Notes: generated by a model not told the origin, from the sequence alone. 12,521 nt of DNA from JANOGU01 sp031406135 (GCA_031406135.1 JANOGU010000089.1:1-12521), one strand, 5' to 3'; shown: positions 1 through 6,179, counted from the first letter of the stretch. Translations and numbers: made by a program.

Positions 1-1
1 G

Positions 2-937
2 GTGCTGCAGATGTTCGTCATCGCGCTGCTGGTCTCCATCGGGCTCAGCCTGGTGCTGGCCTCGACCATCGCCAACCCGCTCTCGGATCTGGCCGCCGCG
101 GCGGAACTGGGCCGCGACCGCGACTCGCGCCGGATGATGCCGGGCCGGGTGCGCATCCCCGACCTGACCGCGCGGCCGGACGAGATCGGCCGCCTGTCGG
201 TCGCAATGCGCGGGATGGTGACGGCGCTTTACGACCGGATCGAGGCCAACGAGCAGTTCGCGGCGGACGTGGCGCACGAGATCAAGAACCCGCTGGCCTC
301 GCTGCGCTCCGCCGTCGGCTCGCTGCGCATGGTGCGCAAGGAAGAGCATCGCGAGAAGCTGCTGGACGTGATCGAGCACGACGTGCGCCGGCTGGACCGG
401 CTGGTCAGCGACATTTCCAATGCCTCGCGGCTGGACAGCGAGCTGGTCAAGGAACAGGAGGAGGAGTTCAACCTGCTCAAGACCATTTCCAACCTCAGCG
501 AATACCTGGGCAAGCAGGCGGCCGAAAAAGGCGTGGAGTTCATCACCGATCTGCCGGCGGAGCCGATCCTGTTCCGCGGGCTCGAGGCGCGGCTGGCGCA
601 GGTCTTCGTCAACCTCATCACCAACGCGATCTCGTTCTGCGAGGATGGCGACGCGGTGCGGGTCTGGGCGCGCAAGCGCGAGAACCGGGTGCTGGTGGTG
701 GTCGAGGACACCGGCCCGGGTATTCCACAGGCGGCGCTGACCAAGGTGTTCAAGCGGTTCTACTCGGAACGCCCGGTGGGCCAGTTCGGCAACCACTCAG
801 GCCTCGGCCTGGCCATCTCCAAGCAGATCGTCGAGGCGCATGGCGGCGTGGTCTGGGCCGAGAACATCCGCCCGACCAGCGCCGACGCCGACTCCGAGCC
901 GCTGGGCGCGCGCTTCGTCGTCGGCCTGCCGGTGTGA
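2..937 (+). CDS. chvG: Sensor histidine kinase ChvG, C-terminal part (5' end outside window)
   Basis: This is a membrane histidine kinase that phosphorylates the response regulator ChvI, a pair known in alphaproteobacteria for envelope and acid responses. The 311 visible residues begin inside or just before the second membrane segment (about 3-22) and continue with a HAMP linker (about 23-80). The dimerisation domain has the phospho-acceptor histidine in VAHEIKNP (His92 of this fragment). The ATP-binding domain shows an N box (NLITNA, about 202-207), a G1 box (DTGPGIP, about 237-243) and a G2 box (GLGLAIS). The periplasmic sensor domain and first membrane segment must lie upstream, so the GTG at base 2 is not taken as the start. 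The stop overlaps the hprK start in the tetranucleotide GTGA. Placement beside hprK and PTS genes matches the known Rhodobacterales chvI-chvG-hprK order, which supports ChvG over other kinases. Confidence 0.9.
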   Translation: MLQMFVIALLVSIGLSLVLASTIANPLSDLAAAAELGRDRDSRRMMPGRVRIPDLTARPDEIGRLSVAMRGMVTALYDRIEANEQFAADVAHEIKNPLASLRSAVGSLRMVRKEEHREKLLDVIEHDVRRLDRLVSDISNASRLDSELVKEQEEEFNLLKTISNLSEYLGKQAAEKGVEFITDLPAEPILFRGLEARLAQVFVNLITNAISFCEDGDAVRVWARKRENRVLVVVEDTGPGIPQAALTKVFKRFYSERPVGQFGNHSGLGLAISKQIVEAHGGVVWAENIRPTSADADSEPLGARFVVGLPV

Positions 938-1365
938 CCGGGGGGGTCCAGGGCGAGGCGGTCCATGCCACCTGCGTGGCCGCGGACGGCCGTGGCCTGC
1001 TGATCCTGGGGCCTTCCGGGTCGGGCAAGTCGGGGCTGGCGCTGCAGCTCATGGCCCTTGGCGCCCGGCTGGTGGCGGACGACCGCACGATCCTTTCAGT
1101 ACGTGGCGCCGCGTTGGTCGCAACCTGCCCGCCGGCGCTGTTGGGCCGGATCGAGGCGCGCGGGGTCGGGCTGCTGTGCGCCGACCCGCTGCCGGAAGCA
1201 GAGGTCGTGCTGGCCGCCGACCTCGGCGTGCCGGAACCGCTGCGCTTGCCGCCGCTTCGCAGAAAATTGTTCTGCGGCATCGAGGTCGATCTTGTCGGCT
1301 TCGTGACGGGCAGCCATTTTCCGGCCGCTCTCCTGTGCTACCTGCGCGGGGGAAGGTGGGCATGA
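934..1365 (+). CDS. hprK: HPr kinase/phosphorylase, short alphaproteobacterial form
   Basis: A cytoplasmic enzyme that phosphorylates HPr on its regulatory serine and can reverse the reaction. The 143-residue protein contains only the catalytic domain; the roughly 310-residue Gram-positive form has an extra N-terminal domain that alphaproteobacterial HprK lacks. Visible motifs are the Walker A loop GPSGSGKS (26-33), an acidic pair in ADDRT (Asp49-Asp50) and the family signature around GRIEARGVGLL (71-81). The GTG start at 934 overlaps the chvG stop by 4 nt, and the stop overlaps the next start by 4 nt (ATGA), so translation is probably coupled throughout. The target serine is present in the ptsH product of the same operon. 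Identification is firm from Walker A, signature and context. Confidence 0.93.
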   Translation: MTGGVQGEAVHATCVAADGRGLLILGPSGSGKSGLALQLMALGARLVADDRTILSVRGAALVATCPPALLGRIEARGVGLLCADPLPEAEVVLAADLGVPEPLRLPPLRRKLFCGIEVDLVGFVTGSHFPAALLCYLRGGRWA

Positions 1366-1664
1366 ACGCGCGCACGACATTCGCCAGGGGGGCGCCGGAT
1401 CGCGCCGTCAAGCACCGGATCGCCGTGATCGCGGGCCGCGTGCGCGTGGGCTGCCCCACTCAACCCACGGTTCGGGCCGCGGCCCGTGGAACCCGCCGTC
1501 CTGCCAGCATCGAACGTACAAGCGGGCAACACCGGCCGGTTAACGTTGCGGAGCGACGGGCGGCAGCGCTTGCCGAGCATGGCTGGCCAGTGGCAGAACG
1601 CCACCGGGAACTGGAACGCGGGGCCGGGCAGCCGTCGCCCGCCCACGAGGTATCTGTCGCGTGA
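1362..1664 (+). pseudogene. rapZ: rapZ remnant: 100-codon internally deleted ORF keeping degraded RapZ ends
   Basis: The slot between hprK and the EIIA gene normally holds rapZ, a nucleotide-binding protein of about 290-300 residues. Here an unbroken 100-codon ORF starts in an ATGA overlap with hprK and ends in a GTGA overlap with the EIIA gene. Its last half aligns by eye with the RapZ C-terminus: TSGQHRPVNVAE stands for the usual CTGGQHRSV-VAE, followed by ALAEHGWPVAERHRELER. Its first third contains RIAVIAGRVRVGCPT, which resembles RapZ's RIVLVTGPSGAGRST with the P-loop destroyed. About 200 central codons are missing. Third-position GC looks lower in codons 33-100 than in the neighbours, which suggests relaxed selection. 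It is either decaying or kept as a short coding bridge for translational coupling. RapZ motifs were compared from memory; the C-terminal match is convincing and the N-terminal one weaker. Confidence 0.75.
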
Positions 1665-2062
1665 TCGGTATCGTCATCGTCGCCCACGGGGGCCTGGCGC
1701 GCGAGTATCTCTCGGCGGTCGAGCATGTGGTCGGCAAACAGGACGGCATGATCGCGGTGGCGATCGAGGAAGAGCACGACCGCGCCGGAAAGCAGGACGA
1801 GATCCAGGAGGCGGTGCGCAATGTCGACAAGGGCGACGGCGTCCTTGTCGTCACCGACATGTTCGGCGGCAGTCCCTCGAACCTGTCGCTGACGGCCTGT
1901 GCCGGACGCGACCGGCGCATCCTCTACGGCGCCAACCTGCCGATGCTGATCAAGCTCGCCAAGTCGCGCGACCTGGAGGTCAACGAGGCGGTCACCGCGG
2001 CGCTGGATGCCGGGCGCAAATACATCAACTCACTGGACCTCGGTGTCGAGGACCGGCCTTGA
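1661..2062 (+). CDS. PTS EIIA component, mannose/fructose family (regulatory PTS)
   Basis: A cytoplasmic phosphocarrier of the mannose-type EIIA family that accepts phosphate from HPr. The 133-residue protein opens with MIGIVIVAHGGLA, placing the phosphorylatable histidine at position 9, and contains the family stretch VVTDMFGGSPSN (about 64-75). Length equals that of a free-standing EIIA domain. No EIIB, EIIC or EIID gene is present in the window, so it probably signals rather than transports, as inferred for other alphaproteobacterial PTS branches with HprK and HPr. GTG at 1661 is chosen because it overlaps the upstream stop (GTGA) and puts His near residue 9-10 as in ManX; the 3' end overlaps ptsH by 4 nt. 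Confidence in family is high; physiological target is unknown. Confidence 0.93.
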   Translation: MIGIVIVAHGGLAREYLSAVEHVVGKQDGMIAVAIEEEHDRAGKQDEIQEAVRNVDKGDGVLVVTDMFGGSPSNLSLTACAGRDRRILYGANLPMLIKLAKSRDLEVNEAVTAALDAGRKYINSLDLGVEDRP

Positions 2063-2328
2063 CGGCCATCACCTTGCGGATCGTCAACGAGAAGGGTCTG
2101 CACGCACGCGCCTCGGCGCGGTTCGTCGAGGTGGTGGAACGGCACGACGCCGATGCCCAGGTCAGCCGCGACGGGATGACCGTTTCGGGCGATTCGATCA
2201 TGGGCATGCTGATGCTGGCGGCATCCCGCGGCACCTCAATCGAGGTGGTGACCTCCGGCCCGGAGGCCGATAAGCTGGCGCAGGCGCTGACCGACCTGGT
2301 GGCCGCGCGTTTCGGAGAAGATTACTGA
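2059..2328 (+). CDS. ptsH: Phosphocarrier protein HPr with TTG start
   Basis: HPr relays phosphate from enzyme I to EIIA and is the substrate of HprK. The 89-residue product carries the active-site block GLHARAS with His15 and the regulatory block SGDSIMG with Ser46. Both fall at the canonical numbers only if translation begins at the TTG at 2059, which strongly supports this start. That TTG overlaps the EIIA stop (TTGA), and a GAGG ribosome binding site lies at 2048-2051. No ATG is available near the N-terminus of the fold. Retention of Ser46 beside hprK means the serine-phosphorylation circuit looks intact. Enzyme I is not encoded in the window. A TTG start plus overlap probably keeps HPr output tied to that of EIIA. 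Confidence 0.94.
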   Translation: MTAITLRIVNEKGLHARASARFVEVVERHDADAQVSRDGMTVSGDSIMGMLMLAASRGTSIEVVTSGPEADKLAQALTDLVAARFGEDY

Positions 2329-2345
2329 TGCAGGCCGCCCGATGA
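2328..2345 (+). promoter_or_regulatory. Five-codon mini-ORF bridging ptsH and the acyltransferase
   Basis: The ptsH stop forms TGATG with an ATG at 2328. This opens a frame of five codons whose TGA (2343-2345) overlaps the ATG of the acyltransferase (2342-2344). There is only a weak ribosome binding site directly before the acyltransferase, so terminating ribosomes could be handed on by this mini-cistron. The geometry is visible in the sequence; a coupling function is inferred and could be coincidence. Confidence 0.3.
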
Positions 2346-3274
2346 AGGCCGACGGAGCCCTTGACCCGCTGCTGCAGGCCGAAAGTGACGCGGCCCGCCG
2401 CCGCGTCTACGACATGCGGCGGCTGAGCTATGCCGGAACCTTCACCAATCCCTGGAAGGCCGGGTCGATCCGCACGATCGAATGGCTGACGGCGAAGTGG
2501 CACCTGCTGATGCTGATCCGCAACTTCGAGCGCAAGGGCGCGCCCTTCGGCCCGCCGTTCTGGCCCGCCGCAATGCGCCAGATGGGCATCCGCATCGACA
2601 CGCCCGAGGCCGAGGTGGCGCGCATCCCGCGCGAGGGTCCGCTGGTGGTGGTGGCCAATCATCCGCACGGAGTGACCGACGGCATGGTGATGGCCGACCT
2701 GATCAACCGGGTGCGGTCGGATTTCAAGATCCTCACGCGCTCGCTGCTGACCGGCATCCCGGAAGTGGCGCAGTTCATGCTGCCGGTACCTTTCCCGCAC
2801 GAGCCCAATGCACGCGAGCTGGGCCTGAGAATGCGCGAGGAGACGATGGCACAGCTGCGCGCGGGCGGCGTCATCATCCTGTTCCCGGCGGGCAAGGTCG
2901 CGGCGTCGGCGGGCTGGTTCGGCCCGGCCATCGAAGCCGAGTGGAACGTCTTTACCCACAAGATCATCCACAAGAGCGGCGCGCAGATCCTGCCGATACG
3001 CTTTTCCGGGCAGAATTCCCGGACCTACCAGATCGCCAACCAGGTTTCCGACACGATCCGCCAGGGGCTGTTGCTCTACGAGATCAAGCGGTCGCTGAAC
3101 CGTCCGCAGCGCCCGTTCATCGGCGAGCCGCTGTCAGCCTCGGTGCTGAAGGACTTCCCCGGCAACCCGCGCGGCTTCCTCGCCTGGCTGCGGGCCCACA
3201 CGCTGAGCCTCGGGGTCGGCGAAAGCCCGGACAAGGCCCCGTTCATGGCGCTGCGGGGTCCGGCGGAGGAGTAG
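2342..3274 (+). CDS. Lysophospholipid acyltransferase family protein (PlsC-like)
   Basis: A membrane-associated acyltransferase expected to transfer a fatty acyl chain to a glycerophospholipid or related acceptor. The 310-residue protein has the acyltransferase block NHPHGVTDG (Asn106-Gly114) with the catalytic His/Asp pair. The spacing is like the hemolysin-type COG3176 branch, whose motif is NHPxGxxDG. A later block FPAGKVA (181-187) stands for the FPEG acceptor-binding motif, and ILPIRFSG (about 218-225) corresponds to the last conserved block. A hydrophobic stretch near 50-60 may help membrane association. The gene begins 13 nt after ptsH and is probably the last gene of the chvG-hprK-PTS operon. 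The weak ribosome binding site suggests coupling to upstream translation. The exact substrate cannot be read from sequence; phosphatidic acid or ornithine-lipid synthesis are possibilities. Confidence 0.82.
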   Translation: MKADGALDPLLQAESDAARRRVYDMRRLSYAGTFTNPWKAGSIRTIEWLTAKWHLLMLIRNFERKGAPFGPPFWPAAMRQMGIRIDTPEAEVARIPREGPLVVVANHPHGVTDGMVMADLINRVRSDFKILTRSLLTGIPEVAQFMLPVPFPHEPNARELGLRMREETMAQLRAGGVIILFPAGKVAASAGWFGPAIEAEWNVFTHKIIHKSGAQILPIRFSGQNSRTYQIANQVSDTIRQGLLLYEIKRSLNRPQRPFIGEPLSASVLKDFPGNPRGFLAWLRAHTLSLGVGESPDKAPFMALRGPAEE

Positions 3275-3378
3275 GGCGGGGGGGCGTTGTCGGCGACACC
3301 TGCTTCGGGGGCAGGTGCACAGGCGGCAAGCCCTGCGGCGATAGTGAGAGCCGGGATGATTTGACGGAGGCGAGACAT
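3076..3378 (-). CDS. Putative small lipoprotein, possibly truncated; 3' part antisense to the acyltransferase
   Basis: From the ATG at 3378 the first 21 residues form a good lipoprotein signal: MSRLR, a hydrophobic stretch IIPALTIAAG, then the lipobox LAAC with the lipid-acceptor cysteine at 20. An AAGGAA ribosome binding site lies about 7 nt upstream. After about 35 residues the frame enters the 3' end of the acyltransferase on the opposite strand and runs 200 nt through it, where it has no recognisable features. I think the signal peptide is real but the downstream part was either lost at the islet junction or the ORF is fortuitous. Unrecognised family; low confidence. Confidence 0.35.
   Translation of the reverse strand: MSRLRQIIPALTIAAGLAACAPAPEAGVADNAPPPYSSAGPRSAMNGALSGLSPTPRLSVWARSQARKPRGLPGKSFSTEADSGSPMNGRCGRFSDRLIS
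3297..3317. terminator. Hairpin downstream of the acyltransferase
   Basis: A 7-bp perfect stem, CACCTGC and GCAGGTG, surrounds a 7-nt loop, 23 nt after the acyltransferase stop. No T-run follows on either strand, so it would be an imperfect intrinsic terminator or an RNA 3'-end stabiliser. It also lies inside the possible lipoprotein reading frame, where it could be chance. Two further small inverted repeats (GGCAT/ATGCC at 3409-3422, GCCGGA/TCCGGC at 3426-3441) occur in the same spacer. Confidence 0.3.
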
Positions 3379-3502
3379 GGTTTGGTTCCTTGAGGTTGGG
3401 AGGGTCGAGGCATGACGATGCCTTCGCCGGAGTGGTCCGGCGCCAAAGGCAAAGGCAGGTCTTGGAGTTGACAGTATGTTTTGGCCGAGCAGGCCAATCC
3501 GA

Positions 3503-4207
3503 TCAGGCCGGTTGGCCGAATGTGGAATGAATCTGCCGCTTGTCGCGCAGGACGACGACGCCCAGGATGAGAGTCCACAGTGCCCAGAGCGTATAGCTGA
3601 TGGAGTTGATCAAGCCCGTCATCGGGACACCGTAGGGCTCCAGCATCCCTGAGATCACGCCAAAGGCGATGACAAAGCCGCTGATCGCGATGATGCGGTT
3701 GGTCCGGAAGACGAGGCACGAGACCAAAGCCGTCCAGATTGCCGTGAAGAAGTAGCCAAGGTGTTCGCCGACACCCATGCCAAGATAGTGGTTGGCGGCA
3801 TCAAACAGGGCGACGGCCATCGCCTGTTCCGTCTCGGTCGCGCCCGGCGCCACATAGGTTGCGGCCAGAACCGGCACCAGCATAACCCAGCGCAAAATGC
3901 CCAGCGCCTGCACCAGACCGGCCAGAACGCCCGCCCCAATCGACAGGGCGGCGAGCAGGTTGTCGCGCTTCCAGAAGTGCAGGCCCGCCGCAATCGCGCC
4001 GCCTGTCATCAAAAGTGCTGCGAACATCATGGCATACCAATAGGCATGCAAGTCAGCGCCTGAACCGGCAAAGCGGGTCAGCACCTCGCCTGCGGGATGG
4101 CGCAAAATGTCCGGGTATTCGAAAGTCATCTGCAGACCGGTGAAGCCAGCCGTAAAGATCAGGGGGACGGCGACCAGAAGGGCGCCGGCGATGCGAGTGG
4201 CGGTCAT
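3503..4207 (-). CDS. DUF4386-like six-TM membrane protein
   Basis: A 234-residue integral membrane protein of unknown function. Six hydrophobic segments are visible: about 5-25, 54-75, 84-115 (long, possibly two close helices), 147-165, 172-190 and 200-222. The stretch FEYPDILRHPAGEVLTRF after the first helix resembles the conserved extracytoplasmic block of DUF4386 proteins. The ATG at 4207 overlaps the tetR stop (ATGA), so the two genes form one unit and this protein is the likely regulated output. No catalytic or transport signature can be seen. Base composition is lower in GC than in the flanking genes, suggesting acquisition. A ligand-exporting or membrane-protective role is only a guess from the TetR pairing. 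Confidence 0.72.
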   Translation of the reverse strand: MTATRIAGALLVAVPLIFTAGFTGLQMTFEYPDILRHPAGEVLTRFAGSGADLHAYWYAMMFAALLMTGGAIAAGLHFWKRDNLLAALSIGAGVLAGLVQALGILRWVMLVPVLAATYVAPGATETEQAMAVALFDAANHYLGMGVGEHLGYFFTAIWTALVSCLVFRTNRIIAISGFVIAFGVISGMLEPYGVPMTGLINSISYTLWALWTLILGVVVLRDKRQIHSTFGQPA

Positions 4208-4800
4208 TTCATGTCTCCATTGAGATGAGGGGTGAGAAGGCGGTGGAACAGGCGAACACCCTGATCCGTTTCTGCGGGGCTGAAGTCCGCCCCGCCGGTG
4301 TCTTTGAAAACGAGCCAGAAATTGCCCACCAGCCACAGCATCTGGGCAAGATCATCGAGTATTTCCGTTTCGGCGAAGGGCTTGAGCACTCCCGCTTCGG
4401 CAAAGAGGTTCAGAAGGAATTTTGTGTTTGCCAGACCGGCCTCGCGGTTCTGACGATAGGCAGCGGCCAGTGCGGGGTCGGCATTGAGCAACAGCGTCAG
4501 GTCACGGAAGAAAAAGCGGTAGCGCGCCTGGATCTGGAAGTTACCTGCCACCATGGACTCCGTCATCTGAATACTCGGCATGGTGCCGGGCGGCACGGCG
4601 TAGTTCGTGGCCCATTCACCGACGATGCGGGCAAAGAGGCCCCGCACGATTTCGGCCTTGTTGCGATAGTGGTAGTAGAGGTTGCCGGGGCTTATCCCCA
4701 TCGCCTCGGCGATATGGTTGGTGGAGACATTGGACGTGCCGCGTTCATTGAACAGCGTCAGTGCGGCGTCGAGGATGCGTGTCTTGGTGTCGGGGCTCAT
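4204..4800 (-). CDS. TetR/AcrR family transcriptional regulator
   Basis: A 198-residue one-component repressor. The N-terminal DNA-binding domain is classic TetR: TKTRILDAALTLFNERG (6-21), then the helix-turn-helix VSTNHIAEAMGISPGNLYYHYRNKAEI (about 25-51). The C-terminal ligand-binding part has no family-wide motif and is all-helical in character. It starts at the ATG at 4800, which is preceded by a promoter containing two inverted repeats that fit TetR dimers. It overlaps the downstream membrane-protein gene by 4 nt (ATGA), implying autoregulation and co-regulation of that gene. The inducer cannot be deduced. GC is lower than in the surrounding chromosome. Confidence 0.92.
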   Translation of the reverse strand: MSPDTKTRILDAALTLFNERGTSNVSTNHIAEAMGISPGNLYYHYRNKAEIVRGLFARIVGEWATNYAVPPGTMPSIQMTESMVAGNFQIQARYRFFFRDLTLLLNADPALAAAYRQNREAGLANTKFLLNLFAEAGVLKPFAETEILDDLAQMLWLVGNFWLVFKDTGGADFSPAETDQGVRLFHRLLTPHLNGDMK

Positions 4801-4810
4801 TGATTCGCCT

Positions 4811-4853
4811 GTTAGAGTTACTGCTCTAACAGAGAAGTAGAGCCATTACTCTA
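4811..4853. promoter_or_regulatory. Two tandem TetR operators, TAGAG-N6-CTCTA
   Basis: Site 1 (4811-4830) has 7-bp arms GTTAGAG and CTCTAAC around a 6-nt centre. Site 2 (4838-4853) has arms TAGAG and CTCTA around a 6-nt centre. The core and spacing are identical, and the centres are 25 bp apart. Site 2 fills the spacer between the -35 and -10 boxes; site 1 lies between the -10 and the tetR start codon. Binding by the adjacent TetR protein would block the promoter directly. The repeats are seen; the protein partner is inferred. Confidence 0.7.
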
Positions 4854-4862
4854 ATGTGTCAA
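4834..4862 (-). promoter_or_regulatory. Promoter of the tetR-DUF4386 operon
   Basis: Reading leftward on the - strand, a perfect -35 box TTGACA occupies 4862-4857. After a 17-bp spacer, TACTTC at 4839-4834 is the best -10 candidate, though it is weak. The tetR start codon follows about 34 nt downstream. The perfect -35 together with the operator inside the spacer makes the assignment plausible; the start site is not proven. Confidence 0.5.
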
Positions 4863-5110
4863 CATGGATGTTGAATGACGGCTTCGGTAACAAATGTAGG
4901 GAGGTCATGCTGCGCATGTCAAAGACTGCTTTCCGCCAAAAACAGCCACGAGCGATTGAATGAGCACCGGGTGCAGAACTCTTCGCGCGTGCCCGAACGC
5001 ACCGCAGTCAACAGCATCTGTGAATACACCGCCCGCCGGGTTTACCGGGGCCCAATCCCTAACAAAATCTGAATCAAATCGCGCAAGTATCGGATTCTGT
5101 TAGTATACTG
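4863..5110. other. Gene-free stretch of lower GC between tetR promoter and palindrome
   Basis: About 250 nt with no convincing gene. The longest + frame (4875-5072, 65 codons) has no ribosome binding site and no recognisable motif. A short frame from 4907 has a GGAGG just upstream but stops after 18 codons. Near the right end a TATACT box (5104-5109) resembles a -10 element for + strand transcription, without a good -35 and with no gene downstream. The stretch looks like eroded intergenic or islet-border DNA. Confidence 0.5.
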
Positions 5111-5133
5111 AAATGTCCCACCGTGGGACATTT
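5111..5133. repeat. Perfect 23-nt palindrome (terminator or operator)
   Basis: Two 11-nt arms, AAATGTCCCAC and GTGGGACATTT, flank a single C. As RNA this makes a 10-bp stem with a CCG loop and four T on the + strand side. It lies about 50 nt beyond the hbdA stop, so it could terminate hbdA, whose strand side ends in only three T. Its position 1 nt after a TATACT box would equally suit an operator. It also marks the right edge of the low-GC islet. Confidence 0.6.
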
Positions 5134-5181
5134 TCACCGGATGCGTGGATCGGCACCCCGGGGGGCGGCGCCCTTAACGCC

Positions 5182-6057
5182 TCACCGCGTCGGCACCGGC
5201 ACCTCGCCGCGGTAGTCGTAGAAACCGCGCTGGGTCTTGCGCCCCAGCCAGCCGGCCTCGACATACTTCGTCAGCAGCGGACAGGGCCGGTACTTGGTAT
5301 CCGCCAGCCCCTCGTGCAGCACGTTCATGATCGCGAGGCAGGTATCGAGCCCGATGAAATCCGCCAGTTCCAGCGGCCCCATCGGGTGGTTGGCCCCCAG
5401 CTTCAGCGATTCGTCGATCGACTTCACCGAGCCCACGCCCTCATACAAAGTATAAACCGCCTCGTTGATCATCGGCATCAGGATGCGGTTGACGATGAAG
5501 GCGGGGAAATCCTCGGCGCTGGCCGAGGTCTTGCCCAGCCTCTCGACCACGCCGACCAGGGTGCGCCAGGTCGGCTCGTCGGTGGCGATGCCGCGGATCA
5601 GCTCGACCAGCTGCATCACGGGGACCGGGTTCATGAAGTGGAAGCCCATGAACCTTTCCGGCCGGTCGGTGCGCGAGGCCAGCCGGGTGATCGAGATCGA
5701 CGACGTGTTGGAGGTCAGGATCGTGTGCGGGGCGAGGTGCGGGACCAGATCCTCGAAAATCGCGATCTTGACCGTCTCGCGCTCGGTCGCGGCCTCGATG
5801 ATGAGGTCGCAGGGGCCCAGGTCGGACAGCGTCGGCGTGGTGCGGATGCGGGCCATGGCGGCGGTTTTGGCCACCGGCGGCACCTTGCCGCGGGCGACCT
5901 GGCGGTCGATGTTGCGCTCGATCAGGGCCAGGGCCGCCGCCAGCGCAGGTTCGCTGATGTCGGTCATCAGCACGTCAAACCCCGCCAGCGCGAAGACATG
6001 CGCGATGCCGCTGCCCATCTGTCCCGCGCCGACGATGCCGACCGTGCCGATCTCCAT
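5182..6057 (-). CDS. hbdA: 3-hydroxybutyryl-CoA dehydrogenase
   Basis: A cytoplasmic NAD(P)-dependent enzyme interconverting acetoacetyl-CoA and 3-hydroxybutyryl-CoA, used in fatty acid, butyrate and polyhydroxyalkanoate metabolism. The 291-residue length is normal. The N-terminal Rossmann fold has VGIVGAGQMGSGIAH (dinucleotide loop Gly10-Gly15). The substrate loop SNTSSISIT (116-124) follows. The catalytic dyad is His140 in GFHFMNPVPVMQLVE with Glu152, and Asn190 lies in FIVNRILMPMINEA. The C-terminal helical domain has the usual GPLELADFIGLDT. A GGGGAGAGG ribosome binding site precedes the ATG. The gene is divergent from the DUF6473 gene. No electron-transfer flavoprotein genes, often its neighbours in Rhodobacterales, are in the window. 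All key residues are intact. Confidence 0.93.
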   Translation of the reverse strand: MEIGTVGIVGAGQMGSGIAHVFALAGFDVLMTDISEPALAAALALIERNIDRQVARGKVPPVAKTAAMARIRTTPTLSDLGPCDLIIEAATERETVKIAIFEDLVPHLAPHTILTSNTSSISITRLASRTDRPERFMGFHFMNPVPVMQLVELIRGIATDEPTWRTLVGVVERLGKTSASAEDFPAFIVNRILMPMINEAVYTLYEGVGSVKSIDESLKLGANHPMGPLELADFIGLDTCLAIMNVLHEGLADTKYRPCPLLTKYVEAGWLGRKTQRGFYDYRGEVPVPTR

Positions 6058-6179
6058 GACCTCTCCCCGACCTCTGAGCCGCGGCACAGTAGGGCGGGCG
6101 CGGGGAGCGGCGCAAGGGAAGCCCGCCCGCGCACCGGATTTGCCGCGAGTTTTCCCCTTAGCGAAGCGTGAACCCCGAT

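Noticed and set aside
3468..3473. TTGACA on the + strand after the DUF4386 gene
   Set aside because: No acceptable -10 at proper spacing, and no + strand gene downstream.
3481..3497. TTGGCC/GGCCAA hairpin considered as terminator for the DUF4386 gene
   Set aside because: On the - strand the stem is followed by A rather than T, so it is the wrong orientation for an intrinsic terminator.
4875..5072. 65-codon + ORF in the islet spacer
   Set aside because: No ribosome binding site, no recognisable motif and non-native codon use.
5113..6171. Long + strand ORF (352 codons) over hbdA, with a readable start inside the palindrome
   Set aside because: It is antisense to hbdA, whose catalytic residues are all intact. 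The composition (Arg, Gly, Asp and His rich) is typical of a GC-rich shadow frame.
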